Below are positions 28,333 through 37,463 of a stretch of DNA of 64,000 nt, one piece after another. The position numbers were made by a program, and so were the translations under genes. The DNA is taken from the NCBI GenBank assembly GCA_902793335.1, contig CADBCZ010000007.1, positions 21,068-85,067 of the forward strand, written 5' to 3'. The DNA comes from an uncultured Lachnospiraceae bacterium. Lineage in GTDB: Bacteria > Bacillota > Clostridia > Lachnospirales > Lachnospiraceae. The notes beneath the pieces were generated by a model. It saw nothing but the letters and a program-made list of their open reading frames with translations, ran no database searches and was not told the DNA's origin. How positions within the stretch are numbered: the stretch's first letter is position 1; every line of letters begins with the position of its first letter.

Positions 28333-30488
28333 ATATAAAAAATAGTATTCTTAAATTGCCGTTTGTGCAATCGCTAAAGGCAGAAAAGATACATTCACAA
28401 TTGAAGGCAGAGGAAAAACAAAAGAAGCTTAATTATAAGGACAACAGGTTTAGTCCGGATGATTCGAAAGCAAGCCCCTCTGTCTCTATCATTATATACT
28501 CGGAAAATGTATCCGGAAAATTAGATAATTTGTTACATTCGTTGAGAGATTGTCAGTCTTATGATAACTATGAGGTTGTTATCGCTACTAAGAGAGCTGA
28601 CGAAGCTTCTCGTGCGTATATTGGAAAATTTGATAATGAGATTAACATAAGATTGGTTGAGACTGCTGATAATGAAAGTATATCTGAGATATATAATGAA
28701 GCGGTTAAAGAAACGGAAGGTGATTATCTTCTGTTTATGGATAATAATCTTAAGATAACTGATGGCTGGCTTGATGAATTGTTAAAGACAGCTTTTTTAA
28801 GTGAACATATCGGAGCTGTCGGAGCAAGACTTATATATCCGAAGATTCCTGAAAACTACGAAGGCAAGGACACTTCATGGAAAGTTATGCATGCAGGGGT
28901 TTCATTTAAGGATAAAACAGTTAATAAGAGTTATTTTATTCAGCCAATCGATAGAACTATTCGTGTTTCTGATGAAAAGAATTATAAATGTGCTGCAGTG
29001 TCAGGTAAGCTTATGCTCGTTTCACGTAAAGCATTTGAAAGCGTTGAAGGCTTTGATACAAAGTATTTGGATAGTTACTGGGATATTGATTTTTGTCTTA
29101 AGTTATCAAAGAATGGATTTGACAACTATTATTGTGACGACTGTCTTGCGTATTATTGCGATTCAGATATATATTATGCTTCTCAAAATGATGTACCACA
29201 GAATGATGTGGATGTATTTAGGGGAAAATGGCAGAAATTATTAAGTGATGCAATATTTGATGATAAGATTAACAATCATTTGTTTTATACAGAAGATAAA
29301 CTGACTGTCAAAATAGTAACTTCAAAAGATGTTGACGAAGAACGTGTTACAAAGATAAAAAATACACTCTTGGAAAATGGCTACATTGTAAAGCTTCAAT
29401 CAAGGGAAAAGGATAAGGAATACAATATAGGTGTAGCAACAGATGTGGTGTTGTGTCTTGATCCTGACTACGATATTTCTGCCATTAAAAAATGCAAGGG
29501 TGACATAGTGATTATTGACAGTGAGATTGATGATAAAGTAGATAGAATTAAAGATTATCTTAGAACTCTCTGTGATAAAGAACTGTGTGATAAAGAAATT
29601 GATATATTGGGAGCAATGCCTGATAATGATACCACAAAATTCTGGGGAGATTATCACTATGCACTTGCACTCAAAAAAGAATTTGAAAAACAGGGTTATA
29701 AGGCTAACATACTTTCAAGAGAGAAGTGGTATAATAAGAGTACAGCGAAGTATGTGATTGTTTTACGAGGTCTTAGAAAATTCTATCCGGGATATAATGA
29801 CGGACGAAAGTACATCATGTGGAACATATCCCATCCTGCTGATGTATTGGTTGAAGAGTATGAATTGTACGATTATGTATTCTTTGCTTCAGAACATATG
29901 CAGAATATGTACAAGGATAAAATAAGTGTTCCAAGCGGAGTTCTTCAGCAATGTACGGACCCGGCAGTTATGAAGAGTGTGGAAAACGGAGAAAAGACTT
30001 ACGAGCTTTTGTTTGTCGGAAACAGCAGACATGTATTTCGTCGCATTCTTAAGGATTTACTGCCTACAACATACAAACTTACTGTATATGGCAGACATTG
30101 GGAGGAGTTTCCGGTTCAGGAATATGTTGTCAATGACTATATTGACAATAATGTCGTTGGACAGGCCTATCATGATGCAAAGATATTGCTAAATGATCAC
30201 TGGGATGATATGCGTGAATATGGTATCATTTCAAACCGCATTTTTGATGCCCTTTCAGCAGGTGCATTTGTTATTAGCGATGATGTTCCCGGTCTTGATG
30301 AACTTTTGGACGGAAGTGTTGTGACTTATACCACTCCTGAAGATCTCAAAGAAAAGATTGACTACTATATGAATCATGGTGAAGAAAGAAATGCTAAGGC
30401 TTTAGCAGGTCAGAAGATAGTGCTGAGTAAGCATACATTTGCCAACAGAGTGGAAGAAATCATAAATGTTATTAACGAATTGAAGTAG
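28329..30488 (+). CDS. Two-domain glycosyltransferase (GT2-like plus CgeB-like GT-B)
   Basis: 719 residues. Residues about 50-270 form a GT2-like domain (SVSIIIYSENVSG, GDYLLFMDNN, GAVGARLIYPK, SYWDIDFCLKLSKNG). The usual DD of the nucleotide-sugar site reads DNN. The C-terminal half has a GT-B type segment (ELLFVGNSRHVFRRI and SNRIFDALSAGAFVISDDVP) like the Glyco_trans_1_2/CgeB group. Both probably act in the cytoplasm on the growing glycan. Translationally coupled to the exporter ATPase by a 4-bp overlap. Donor and acceptor unknown. Confidence 0.85.
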   Translation: MNIKNSILKLPFVQSLKAEKIHSQLKAEEKQKKLNYKDNRFSPDDSKASPSVSIIIYSENVSGKLDNLLHSLRDCQSYDNYEVVIATKRADEASRAYIGKFDNEINIRLVETADNESISEIYNEAVKETEGDYLLFMDNNLKITDGWLDELLKTAFLSEHIGAVGARLIYPKIPENYEGKDTSWKVMHAGVSFKDKTVNKSYFIQPIDRTIRVSDEKNYKCAAVSGKLMLVSRKAFESVEGFDTKYLDSYWDIDFCLKLSKNGFDNYYCDDCLAYYCDSDIYYASQNDVPQNDVDVFRGKWQKLLSDAIFDDKINNHLFYTEDKLTVKIVTSKDVDEERVTKIKNTLLENGYIVKLQSREKDKEYNIGVATDVVLCLDPDYDISAIKKCKGDIVIIDSEIDDKVDRIKDYLRTLCDKELCDKEIDILGAMPDNDTTKFWGDYHYALALKKEFEKQGYKANILSREKWYNKSTAKYVIVLRGLRKFYPGYNDGRKYIMWNISHPADVLVEEYELYDYVFFASEHMQNMYKDKISVPSGVLQQCTDPAVMKSVENGEKTYELLFVGNSRHVFRRILKDLLPTTYKLTVYGRHWEEFPVQEYVVNDYIDNNVVGQAYHDAKILLNDHWDDMREYGIISNRIFDALSAGAFVISDDVPGLDELLDGSVVTYTTPEDLKEKIDYYMNHGEERNAKALAGQKIVLSKHTFANRVEEIINVINELK

Positions 30489-30552
30489 TGTCAGGTGACA
30501 AAGGATTATAATACCATTAACGGGATGTGTATTTGAGGCTTGGTAGAAAATA

Positions 30553-32565
30553 ATGACAGATAAAAACAATAAAAAATCTAAAAACATCATATCTATTATG
30601 TTGCAGTTATTAATCCTAGCTATTTTGTGTATGCTTATATACAAATCGCAGGTGGAGTATGGCGGTGATACAAGAATAAAATATACTCTTATGGCTACAC
30701 ATAAGGATAACGGACAGATTGTGCTTTCTAAGGATAATCCGGTGATTTATCAGGATTTTGTCTGTAATGTTCCGGATCTTAAGAAACTACAGATAGAAGG
30801 AGCAGTTAACGGTTCTCTTTCAAATAGCAATCTCATGGTAGAAGTTGTCGGTCTTGATAACGGAAAAACTTATTACAAGAAAACAGGAGCGCTGACTTCG
30901 TTCTATAACAATAAGAAAAAGAAGAAGGTCTATAAGCTTAAGGATATGCCTGAAAAGACTGAAGGCGCGATGCTTAGGGTTATAATGACGCTTGAAACGG
31001 AATTGGACGGAGAACTTATTCTTACTGCTAATACAAAACCGGGAACAACTACCGCTTTTAACGGAAATGGTGACGATCACACTAACATTATATATAGAAT
31101 GAGGTATGGAAGGTTATCTGATATTTCAGGACTGTTCTGGTTTATCTGTATATGGCTGATGGCATCAATGGCTATATTATATGTTTTGATAGTGGTAAAA
31201 CATTATGCACCGGAAAAATGGTTCTTTGTAGCTGCTATGCTCATAGGAATGGCAGTGCAGTGGGTGATTCCGGTATATGGTGTTCCTGATGAACCCTGGC
31301 ATATGGATACGGCTTATAATCTGTCTAACATTATAATGAGAGCCGATAAGGAGCCTCAGTATGGAACTGTATTAAAGCGCGAGTGTGATGTTATTACATC
31401 TGATCTTCTTGCAAATGATGTGGAATCCAATTCGTATTATCAGTTATTGCATGACTCGTTTGACAAACCTGATAATACCGGACTTATAAGAGTAGCTTAT
31501 GTGGATTCCGGTAATCAGGTGCCGGATATAGTATATCTTCCGGCAGCGCTTGGAATAATCACAGGCCGCGTGTTTGGATTGTCAGGAATTATGACATATC
31601 AGTTAGCAAGAATATTCTCGCTTATTGTTTATGCGCTAATAGTGTGGGTTGCTATAAGAATAATTCCGTTTTGTAATTCCTTGCTTTCAATGGTGGGGTT
31701 ATCTCTTATTGCTTTACAGCAGGGTGCATCTGCATCATATGATTCGGTTATAAATGCATTTATGCTACTGTTCATTTCATTGTGCTTTAATCTGGCTTAT
31801 GGGAAGCAGGAAAAAAATAACAAGAACACCAAAATATATATTGTGCTTTTAGTTGTAACGGCATTGTTTATTGCAACTGTTAAAGGTGGAGTATACACAC
31901 CGTTGCTTTTGCTCATGTTTTTAATATATAACAAAAAACACATTAAGAAGACAAATAATAAAAAAGTATTAAACAGGACTTTAATATTTGCAGGTGTGAT
32001 TGTTGTGGTGGTGGGAGTGGTATTATGGAGATTCTACCCGACGCTTACATCTATTTTTGCCGGAGAAACCTTGTCTGACGGAAGTAATTATTCATTATCA
32101 TATGTGTTAAAGCATCCGGCGGCAGTCATTTATACTTTCTGGCGGACAATTATGAAACATGGTGGAACGTACATGCTTGGATTGTTTGGAGGAGTTCTGG
32201 GATGGCACAATGTTAAAATATCCTGGATTTTTATCCTGCCTGTAGTAATCGGATTGTTGCTTTTGGTACATGTCGAAAATGAAAGACCGCCTAAGGATAA
32301 ATTGTATAGAATAATATCTTTGGGAATTTCAGCCGTAACTACATTGCTTGTTATGCTTGCGATGCTTCTGGCATTTACATCAACCGAAGATTCAACTATA
32401 TGGGGAATACAGGGCAGATATTTTATCACATTTCTGCCATTGGTATTGTCTGCTTTATCTACTAAAATGATAAATGTCAGCAAAGAGCGTGCGAACGGAA
32501 TTGTATATATCATGTTGAGTTCGCAGATGATTGCTCTATTGCAGGTGGTTGTAGCTTATATATAG
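30553..32565 (+). CDS. DUF2142 membrane protein, probable GT-C-like glycosyltransferase (copy 1)
   Basis: 670 residues. One N-terminal membrane segment, an outside domain (about 35-180) and then about ten membrane segments. The conserved acidic motif after the second membrane segment reads VPDEPWHMDTAY, and SASYDSVINA, GVLGWHNV and GIQGRYFITFLP match the DUF2142 family. That family is thought to include membrane glycosyltransferases that use polyprenyl-phosphate sugars on the outer face. It is clearly related to the protein at 52188-54206. It opens the first GtrABC-like module. The catalytic role is inferred from topology and neighbours. Confidence 0.85.
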   Translation: MTDKNNKKSKNIISIMLQLLILAILCMLIYKSQVEYGGDTRIKYTLMATHKDNGQIVLSKDNPVIYQDFVCNVPDLKKLQIEGAVNGSLSNSNLMVEVVGLDNGKTYYKKTGALTSFYNNKKKKKVYKLKDMPEKTEGAMLRVIMTLETELDGELILTANTKPGTTTAFNGNGDDHTNIIYRMRYGRLSDISGLFWFICIWLMASMAILYVLIVVKHYAPEKWFFVAAMLIGMAVQWVIPVYGVPDEPWHMDTAYNLSNIIMRADKEPQYGTVLKRECDVITSDLLANDVESNSYYQLLHDSFDKPDNTGLIRVAYVDSGNQVPDIVYLPAALGIITGRVFGLSGIMTYQLARIFSLIVYALIVWVAIRIIPFCNSLLSMVGLSLIALQQGASASYDSVINAFMLLFISLCFNLAYGKQEKNNKNTKIYIVLLVVTALFIATVKGGVYTPLLLLMFLIYNKKHIKKTNNKKVLNRTLIFAGVIVVVVGVVLWRFYPTLTSIFAGETLSDGSNYSLSYVLKHPAAVIYTFWRTIMKHGGTYMLGLFGGVLGWHNVKISWIFILPVVIGLLLLVHVENERPPKDKLYRIISLGISAVTTLLVMLAMLLAFTSTEDSTIWGIQGRYFITFLPLVLSALSTKMINVSKERANGIVYIMLSSQMIALLQVVVAYI

Positions 32566-32661
32566 TAAACGACTATGCTAAGCTCATCTGTCGCCCTGTG
32601 GGCTTGGCTTCTTGGACTTTCAAAGTATAATGCCCCAAAGACACTGGTGAGGAGTCTTGAT

Positions 32662-33483
32662 ATGGAAAATGAAAACATTAAACATACTTTTGTTATTTGT
32701 GCATATAAGGAGAGCCCGTACTTAGAGGAATGCATTAAGTCCTTAAAGCATCAAAAGACAAAGAGTGTAATAAAACTTGCAACATCGACGCCTTGTAAAT
32801 ATCTTGAGTCGATGTGTGAAAAGTATGATATAGAGTACTGTGTAAGGGATGGTATATCAGGTATAGCTGCTGATTGGAATTATGCTTATTCCTTGGCGGA
32901 TACCGAGTATATAACAATTGCCCATCAGGACGATGTATATCACCCTGAATATGTCAGATGCATATTGGACTATATGGAAAGAAACAGGAAGGTGTTAATC
33001 GCATTTACTGACTATTCTGAGATGAGAAATGGAAAAGAATGCATAGGTGGCCTTAATCTTTACATTAAACGATTTCTGCTGGTTCCGTTAAGAAATATTG
33101 ACAGCAGTTATAAAAAATGGAGAAAAAGGGCTGTTATAAGATTTGGAAATGCAATATGTTGTCCTTCGGTGACTTACAATAAAAAAGAACTGGATGCTTT
33201 ACTTGAGAAGGAAAACAGGACAAATCTTTTCAGAGAGCATTTTCGAAGTAATCTTGATTGGGAGATTTGGGAATGGCTCAGCAAAAAGGAAGGAAGATTT
33301 GTATATATTAATAAGCTGCTTATGTCACATAGGATTCACGAAGAGAGTGAAACTTCTGCCACTATAATGGAGAATATGAGAAGAAAAGAGGACTATGAGA
33401 TGTTTTGCAGATTCTGGCCTGATTGGATAGCGAAGATCATGTCAGGTGTATATGGGGAAAGTGAAAAAAGTAATAAAGTATAA
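32662..33483 (+). CDS. GT2-family glycosyltransferase (copy 1)
   Basis: 273 residues, one GT2-like domain starting with HTFVICAYKESPYLEECIKS. The nucleotide-sugar motif is AHQDDVYHPEY. The ATG at 32662 is preferred, with GGTGAGGAG 7 bp before it; a longer reading from 32575 has no ribosome-binding site and an atypical N-terminus. It closely resembles the protein at 56647-57435 throughout (CAYKESPYLEECIKSL, AHQDDVYxP, RMxHRIHE-type ends), so the two are paralogues. Sugar specificity is unknown. Confidence 0.85.
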   Translation: MENENIKHTFVICAYKESPYLEECIKSLKHQKTKSVIKLATSTPCKYLESMCEKYDIEYCVRDGISGIAADWNYAYSLADTEYITIAHQDDVYHPEYVRCILDYMERNRKVLIAFTDYSEMRNGKECIGGLNLYIKRFLLVPLRNIDSSYKKWRKRAVIRFGNAICCPSVTYNKKELDALLEKENRTNLFREHFRSNLDWEIWEWLSKKEGRFVYINKLLMSHRIHEESETSATIMENMRRKEDYEMFCRFWPDWIAKIMSGVYGESEKSNKV

Positions 33484-33502
33484 TAAGAGGATAATTATTA
33501 AA

Positions 33503-34027
33503 ATGATAAAAGCTATTGGAATGTTATTATGGAATATAATCGTCACAATTGCACATGCGGTTTTAACCGTTCTTTACAAGATAATTGGAAAAGAATTGAC
33601 CGATGAGGCCTTTGACGGATGGATACAATTTGTAAAGTTTGGAATGGTCGGTGTGCTTAATACAGTGCTCAGCTATCTGATAACAGAAGGTGGATATTTT
33701 GCTCTTAGGAAACCTCTAGGTAGCGAAACTCTTGCACTTCAGATATCACAGACTGCTGCATTTATAATAACGGTATTTATATCTTATCTTATCAACAGTA
33801 CACTTGTTTTTAAGAAAGAGGAAGGTAAGGAGAGAAATCCGTGGAAGACGTTAATTAAGACGTATATAGCATATTCATTTACAGGAATATTATTGAATAA
33901 TGTGCTTATTTACATAGAAGTTGAATTGTTGCATTTTTCACCGCTCATTGCTCCGTTATTAAATCTTATAATAGATGTGCCTGTCAACTTCTTTATGAAT
34001 AAGCTGTGGGCGTATAGGACGGAGTAG
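33503..34027 (+). CDS. GtrA-family membrane protein
   Basis: 174 residues with four membrane segments (for example FVKFGMVGVLNTVLSYLITE and FIITVFISYLINSTLVFK), matching the GtrA family. GtrA proteins are proposed to flip undecaprenyl-phosphate sugars for glycan side-chain addition. The start is uncertain: ATG 33503 after AAGAGG is chosen, but in-frame starts at 33452 or 33446 inside the preceding gene are possible. A GtrB-like transferase gene follows, fitting a GtrABC-type set. Confidence 0.85.
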   Translation: MIKAIGMLLWNIIVTIAHAVLTVLYKIIGKELTDEAFDGWIQFVKFGMVGVLNTVLSYLITEGGYFALRKPLGSETLALQISQTAAFIITVFISYLINSTLVFKKEEGKERNPWKTLIKTYIAYSFTGILLNNVLIYIEVELLHFSPLIAPLLNLIIDVPVNFFMNKLWAYRTE

Positions 34028-34046
34028 GGACAAGGAGTCGTATCGG

Positions 34047-34091
34047 TTGTAAAATATATTTATTTGTGATACAATGACTTTTATGTATAAT
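34047..34091 (+). promoter_or_regulatory. Predicted internal promoter before GtrB-like gene (module 1)
   Basis: TTGTAA (34047-34052) and TACAAT (34070-34075) are 17 bp apart. An alternative uses TTGTGA (34064-34069) and a perfect TATAAT (34086-34091) with 16 bp. The equivalent site in module 2 (54210-54238) also has TTGTAA with 17 bp. Confidence 0.5.
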
Positions 34092-34126
34092 CGGGGAACG
34101 ATTGGACTATTTAAGGAGGCTAGCGT

Positions 34127-34843
34127 ATGCGTCTGCTGATGATTATACCGGCTTATAATGAAGAAGATAATATAGTTAATGTTGTGAATGCTATTAAGAA
34201 GGAATATCCTGAATATGATTATATAATAATCAATGATGGTTCAACTGATCATACTTCAAGAAGATGCCATCGCGAAGGTTTTGAGATTATTGACCTGCCT
34301 ACTAACATAGGATTGGCGGGAGCATTTCAAACAGGACTTAAGTATGCATATTCGCGAGGCTATGACTGTGCCCTGCAATTCGATGCTGATGGTCAGCACA
34401 GACCTGAGTATATTGAGAGTATGTTGAAGAAGCTTGATGAGGGATATGATATAGTAATAGGCTCCAGATTCATCAAAAGAAAAAAAGATAAGACTTTTCG
34501 AATGTTAGGTGCAAGAATTTTAACTGTAGCTATTAAACTTACAACAGGTAAGCGTATAGCTGATCCTACATCGGGAATGAGGATGTTTAATCGTGCGATG
34601 ATCAAGGAATTTGCGGTTAATATCAATTACGGGCCTGAACCGGATACAATTTCTTATCTGCTTAAAAATGGTGCTTCAATTGCTGAGGTGCAGGTTGAGA
34701 TGGACGAGCGTATAAGCGGAGCAAGTTATCTTAACTGGAGTCAGTCTGCAATGTATATGTTCCGTATGCTTGCTTCGATTTTGTTTATACAGAATTTCAG
34801 GAAACGAGATTCGAGGCATGTTGTTATGAAACGTGGACAATAA
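34127..34843 (+). CDS. Polyprenyl-phosphate glycosyltransferase, GtrB/DPM1-like (copy 1)
   Basis: 238 residues. A GT2 domain like dolichol-phosphate mannose synthase: MIIPAYNEEDNI, INDGSTDHTS, LQFDADGQHRPEYI with the metal-binding DAD, IGSRF and DPTSGMRMFN. It probably loads a sugar from a nucleotide donor onto undecaprenyl phosphate in the cytoplasm. Unlike longer GtrB proteins it has no C-terminal membrane pair; the DUF2304 protein downstream may supply membrane attachment. The start follows AAGGAGG. Confidence 0.88.
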   Translation: MRLLMIIPAYNEEDNIVNVVNAIKKEYPEYDYIIINDGSTDHTSRRCHREGFEIIDLPTNIGLAGAFQTGLKYAYSRGYDCALQFDADGQHRPEYIESMLKKLDEGYDIVIGSRFIKRKKDKTFRMLGARILTVAIKLTTGKRIADPTSGMRMFNRAMIKEFAVNINYGPEPDTISYLLKNGASIAEVQVEMDERISGASYLNWSQSAMYMFRMLASILFIQNFRKRDSRHVVMKRGQ

Positions 34844-34858
34844 TGAGAGGTATATAAT

Positions 34859-35230
34859 ATGTCTGTAACACTTAGAATACTTTTGATAACATTATCGGTG
34901 TTGGCTCTTGGATATATTATCAGAAAGATAAGATTTTCCAAGATGCAGATAGAGTACGCACTTTTTTGGATAGTGCTTTCGATCATTTTCATTGTACTTG
35001 CAGTTTTTCCGTCTATTGCATATTGGGCTACAGAAATGCTGGGAGTGATGTCTGCTGCCAATCTTATATTTCTGGTAATAATAGGAATACTGCTGCTTAA
35101 GGTGTTTATGATGACGATAGAAATATCTGTTCTGGAGAATAAAGTAAGAGATTTGGTTCAACAACTTGGTATTGACGAGAAGAATAACAGGGATGAATAT
35201 AAAAGAATTCATAATACGGACGATAAGTAA
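34859..35230 (+). CDS. DUF2304 small membrane protein (copy 1)
   Basis: 123 residues, three membrane segments (about 3-20, 33-54 and 66-88) and a charged C-terminal coiled-coil-like tail. This layout and its position right after a DPM1-like transferase fit the DUF2304 family. Function unproven; a membrane partner of the transferase is a reasonable inference. The paralogue at 54975-55337 has the same neighbour. Confidence 0.85.
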   Translation: MSVTLRILLITLSVLALGYIIRKIRFSKMQIEYALFWIVLSIIFIVLAVFPSIAYWATEMLGVMSAANLIFLVIIGILLLKVFMMTIEISVLENKVRDLVQQLGIDEKNNRDEYKRIHNTDDK

Positions 35231-35277
35231 TACAATTGACTGAGACGAAAAACATACAACATAGAGGTAATATTATA

Positions 35278-37437
35278 ATGACTACAGCGTTAATAAGGGA
35301 TGGTTTAAAGTGTCTTAAAAGAGAGGGAATACGCTCTTTCATGTATAAGACGCATGTATATCTTAATAGAAGAAATCAATACGAAATGTGGATGGAGGAG
35401 AATGAAAAGAATCTGTCAGCAGTGACAGAGCTTTCGTATAATCCTCTTATTTCTGTTGTTGTGCCTGTTTATAATGTAAGAAGTGATATGCTTACGGAAT
35501 GTATAGAATCTGTAAGGAATCAGACTTATAAAAACTGGGAACTGGTGTTGGTTGATGATTGTTCTACACAGGAGCAGGTAGGTAAGACATTAAAGAAATA
35601 CGAGAACACAGATAAGATTAAGGTTATCTATAGAGAAGAAAACGGTCATATATCAAGAGCAACCAATACAGGAATAGAAGCAGCTACAGGAGAGTTCATA
35701 GGACTTATGGATTGTGATGATGTGCTTTCTATCAATGCTTTATATGAGATGGCTAAGAAATTAAATGAAAACCGTGAATATGATTTCATTTACAGTGACG
35801 AAGATAAACTGTCAGAGGACGGAAAGAAAAGAAAAGATCCGTTTTTTAAGCCTGACTGGTCACCGGATACATTTATGTCACTGATGTATACTTGTCATTT
35901 TTCTGTTTTCAGAAAGACCTTGATAGATGAACTTGGTGGTCTTAGAGTTGGATTTGAGGGATCGCAGGATTATGATTTGGTTCTTCGACTTATGGAAAAG
36001 ACTGATAGAATCGGTCATGTGCCAAAGATTCTGTATCACTGGAGAGAACGTAAGGAATCTACGGCAAGTTCTATGACGGCTAAGCCGTATATTGTTGAAT
36101 CGACAAAGAAAGCTAAGGAAGAGGCTCTACAAAGACGTGGACTTTCAGGACATCTTGAATGGATAGAGAATGTAGCACAGTTCCGTGTGGTATATGAGCC
36201 GATGAACAATCCGAAAGTAAGTATCGTAATACCATCAAAAGATAATTATAATGTACTTTTGCAATGTTTCAAATCTCTGGCGGAAGTTACAAAGTATGAT
36301 AATTATGAAATCATACTCGTAGATAATGGCAGTAATGATGAGAACAAGAAGCTTTATGAAGAGCTGTGCAAGAATTACAATGCACATTACGAGTATCGTC
36401 CGATGGAATTTAATTTCTCGGCTATGTGTAATATTGGCGCTTCTCTTGCTTTGGGAGATTATCTTCTGTTTTTAAATGATGATATAGAAATAAGAGGAGA
36501 AGAGTGGTTATCCAGATTATTGGGTCAGGCACAGGTGCCGCATACAGGTGCAGTCGGAGCAAGGCTCATTTATCCTAAGGATAATCTTATTCAGCATTGT
36601 GGAGTGCTTAATCTTCCGATAGGACCGGGACATGCTTTTCATCAGATAGATGATGATATTAACCTGTATTGGGGAAGAAACATTGTTGATTATAATTTCT
36701 CAATAGTTACCGGTGCATGTCTGATGATATCTAAAGAGAAGTTTGATGAGGTTGGAGGTTTTGAAGAAGACCTTCCCGTTGCATACAATGATGTAGAGTT
36801 GTGTTTCAAACTTTTAGAAAAGGGATATCACAATGTATTGAGAAATGATGTAAGAATGATACATCACGAATCAATCAGCCGCGGTTATGATGAGAAATCA
36901 AAAGAAAAACATAAGCGGCAGCTTCGTGAGATGGCGAAGTTATATGAAATGCATCCGAAATTCAAAGGCGGATATGATCCATGTTACAATCCTAATCTTG
37001 TAAGGGATAGGGGAGACTTTTCTTTTGATATGAGTAAAAAAGGCGAAATTCAAGAGCCTAAGTTATTAGAGAAAAAATATGATTTAGGCGGCCTTGAACC
37101 AACCTTGAGTGGCGCTGAATATAAAGGTTTATTATATGGAATAGATGCAATTAATTATGGAGATTGTATCAATGTCATTGGCTGGGCATTTTTCAAAGAT
37201 AAGAAGGTGACGGGAGCAGTAAAACTATTACTGGTTAGTGAAAGTGATGAGCAGTACATAGTAGAAACAGAGGTTGAACAAAGGTATGATCTCAAATATT
37301 TATATATGTCAAATAATTTGAGAAATGCAGGTTTTGTGTCATATATTAGTTGGAAATTGTCTAGCGGAAAATACCATATATATGTAGTTCTTGATGATAA
37401 GATTGTCAATACTACATATGATGTAGTTATTAATTAG
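35278..37437 (+). CDS. Tandem GT2 glycosyltransferase
   Basis: 719 residues with two GT2 domains. The first begins PLISVVVPVYNVRSDMLTEC (about residue 58) with GLMDCDDVLS; the second begins KVSIVIPSKDNYNVLLQC (about 312) with LLFLNDDIEI and AYNDVELCFKL. About 100 C-terminal residues after 580 form a separate beta-rich part (YGIDAINYGDCINVIGWAFF). Such two-domain enzymes often add alternating or repeated sugars, as in rhamnan synthesis. ATG 35278 follows AGAGG at 10 bp. The base composition becomes more A+T rich in the last 400 bp. Confidence 0.88.
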   Translation: MTTALIRDGLKCLKREGIRSFMYKTHVYLNRRNQYEMWMEENEKNLSAVTELSYNPLISVVVPVYNVRSDMLTECIESVRNQTYKNWELVLVDDCSTQEQVGKTLKKYENTDKIKVIYREENGHISRATNTGIEAATGEFIGLMDCDDVLSINALYEMAKKLNENREYDFIYSDEDKLSEDGKKRKDPFFKPDWSPDTFMSLMYTCHFSVFRKTLIDELGGLRVGFEGSQDYDLVLRLMEKTDRIGHVPKILYHWRERKESTASSMTAKPYIVESTKKAKEEALQRRGLSGHLEWIENVAQFRVVYEPMNNPKVSIVIPSKDNYNVLLQCFKSLAEVTKYDNYEIILVDNGSNDENKKLYEELCKNYNAHYEYRPMEFNFSAMCNIGASLALGDYLLFLNDDIEIRGEEWLSRLLGQAQVPHTGAVGARLIYPKDNLIQHCGVLNLPIGPGHAFHQIDDDINLYWGRNIVDYNFSIVTGACLMISKEKFDEVGGFEEDLPVAYNDVELCFKLLEKGYHNVLRNDVRMIHHESISRGYDEKSKEKHKRQLREMAKLYEMHPKFKGGYDPCYNPNLVRDRGDFSFDMSKKGEIQEPKLLEKKYDLGGLEPTLSGAEYKGLLYGIDAINYGDCINVIGWAFFKDKKVTGAVKLLLVSESDEQYIVETEVEQRYDLKYLYMSNNLRNAGFVSYISWKLSSGKYHIYVVLDDKIVNTTYDVVIN

Positions 37438-37463
37438 TAATATATATTATTGGAGAGACTGTT

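Noticed and set aside
32575-32661. N-terminal extension of the GT2 gene at 32662
   Set aside because: No ribosome-binding site precedes 32575, and the paralogue at 56647 begins at the equivalent of 32662, which has a good Shine-Dalgarno.
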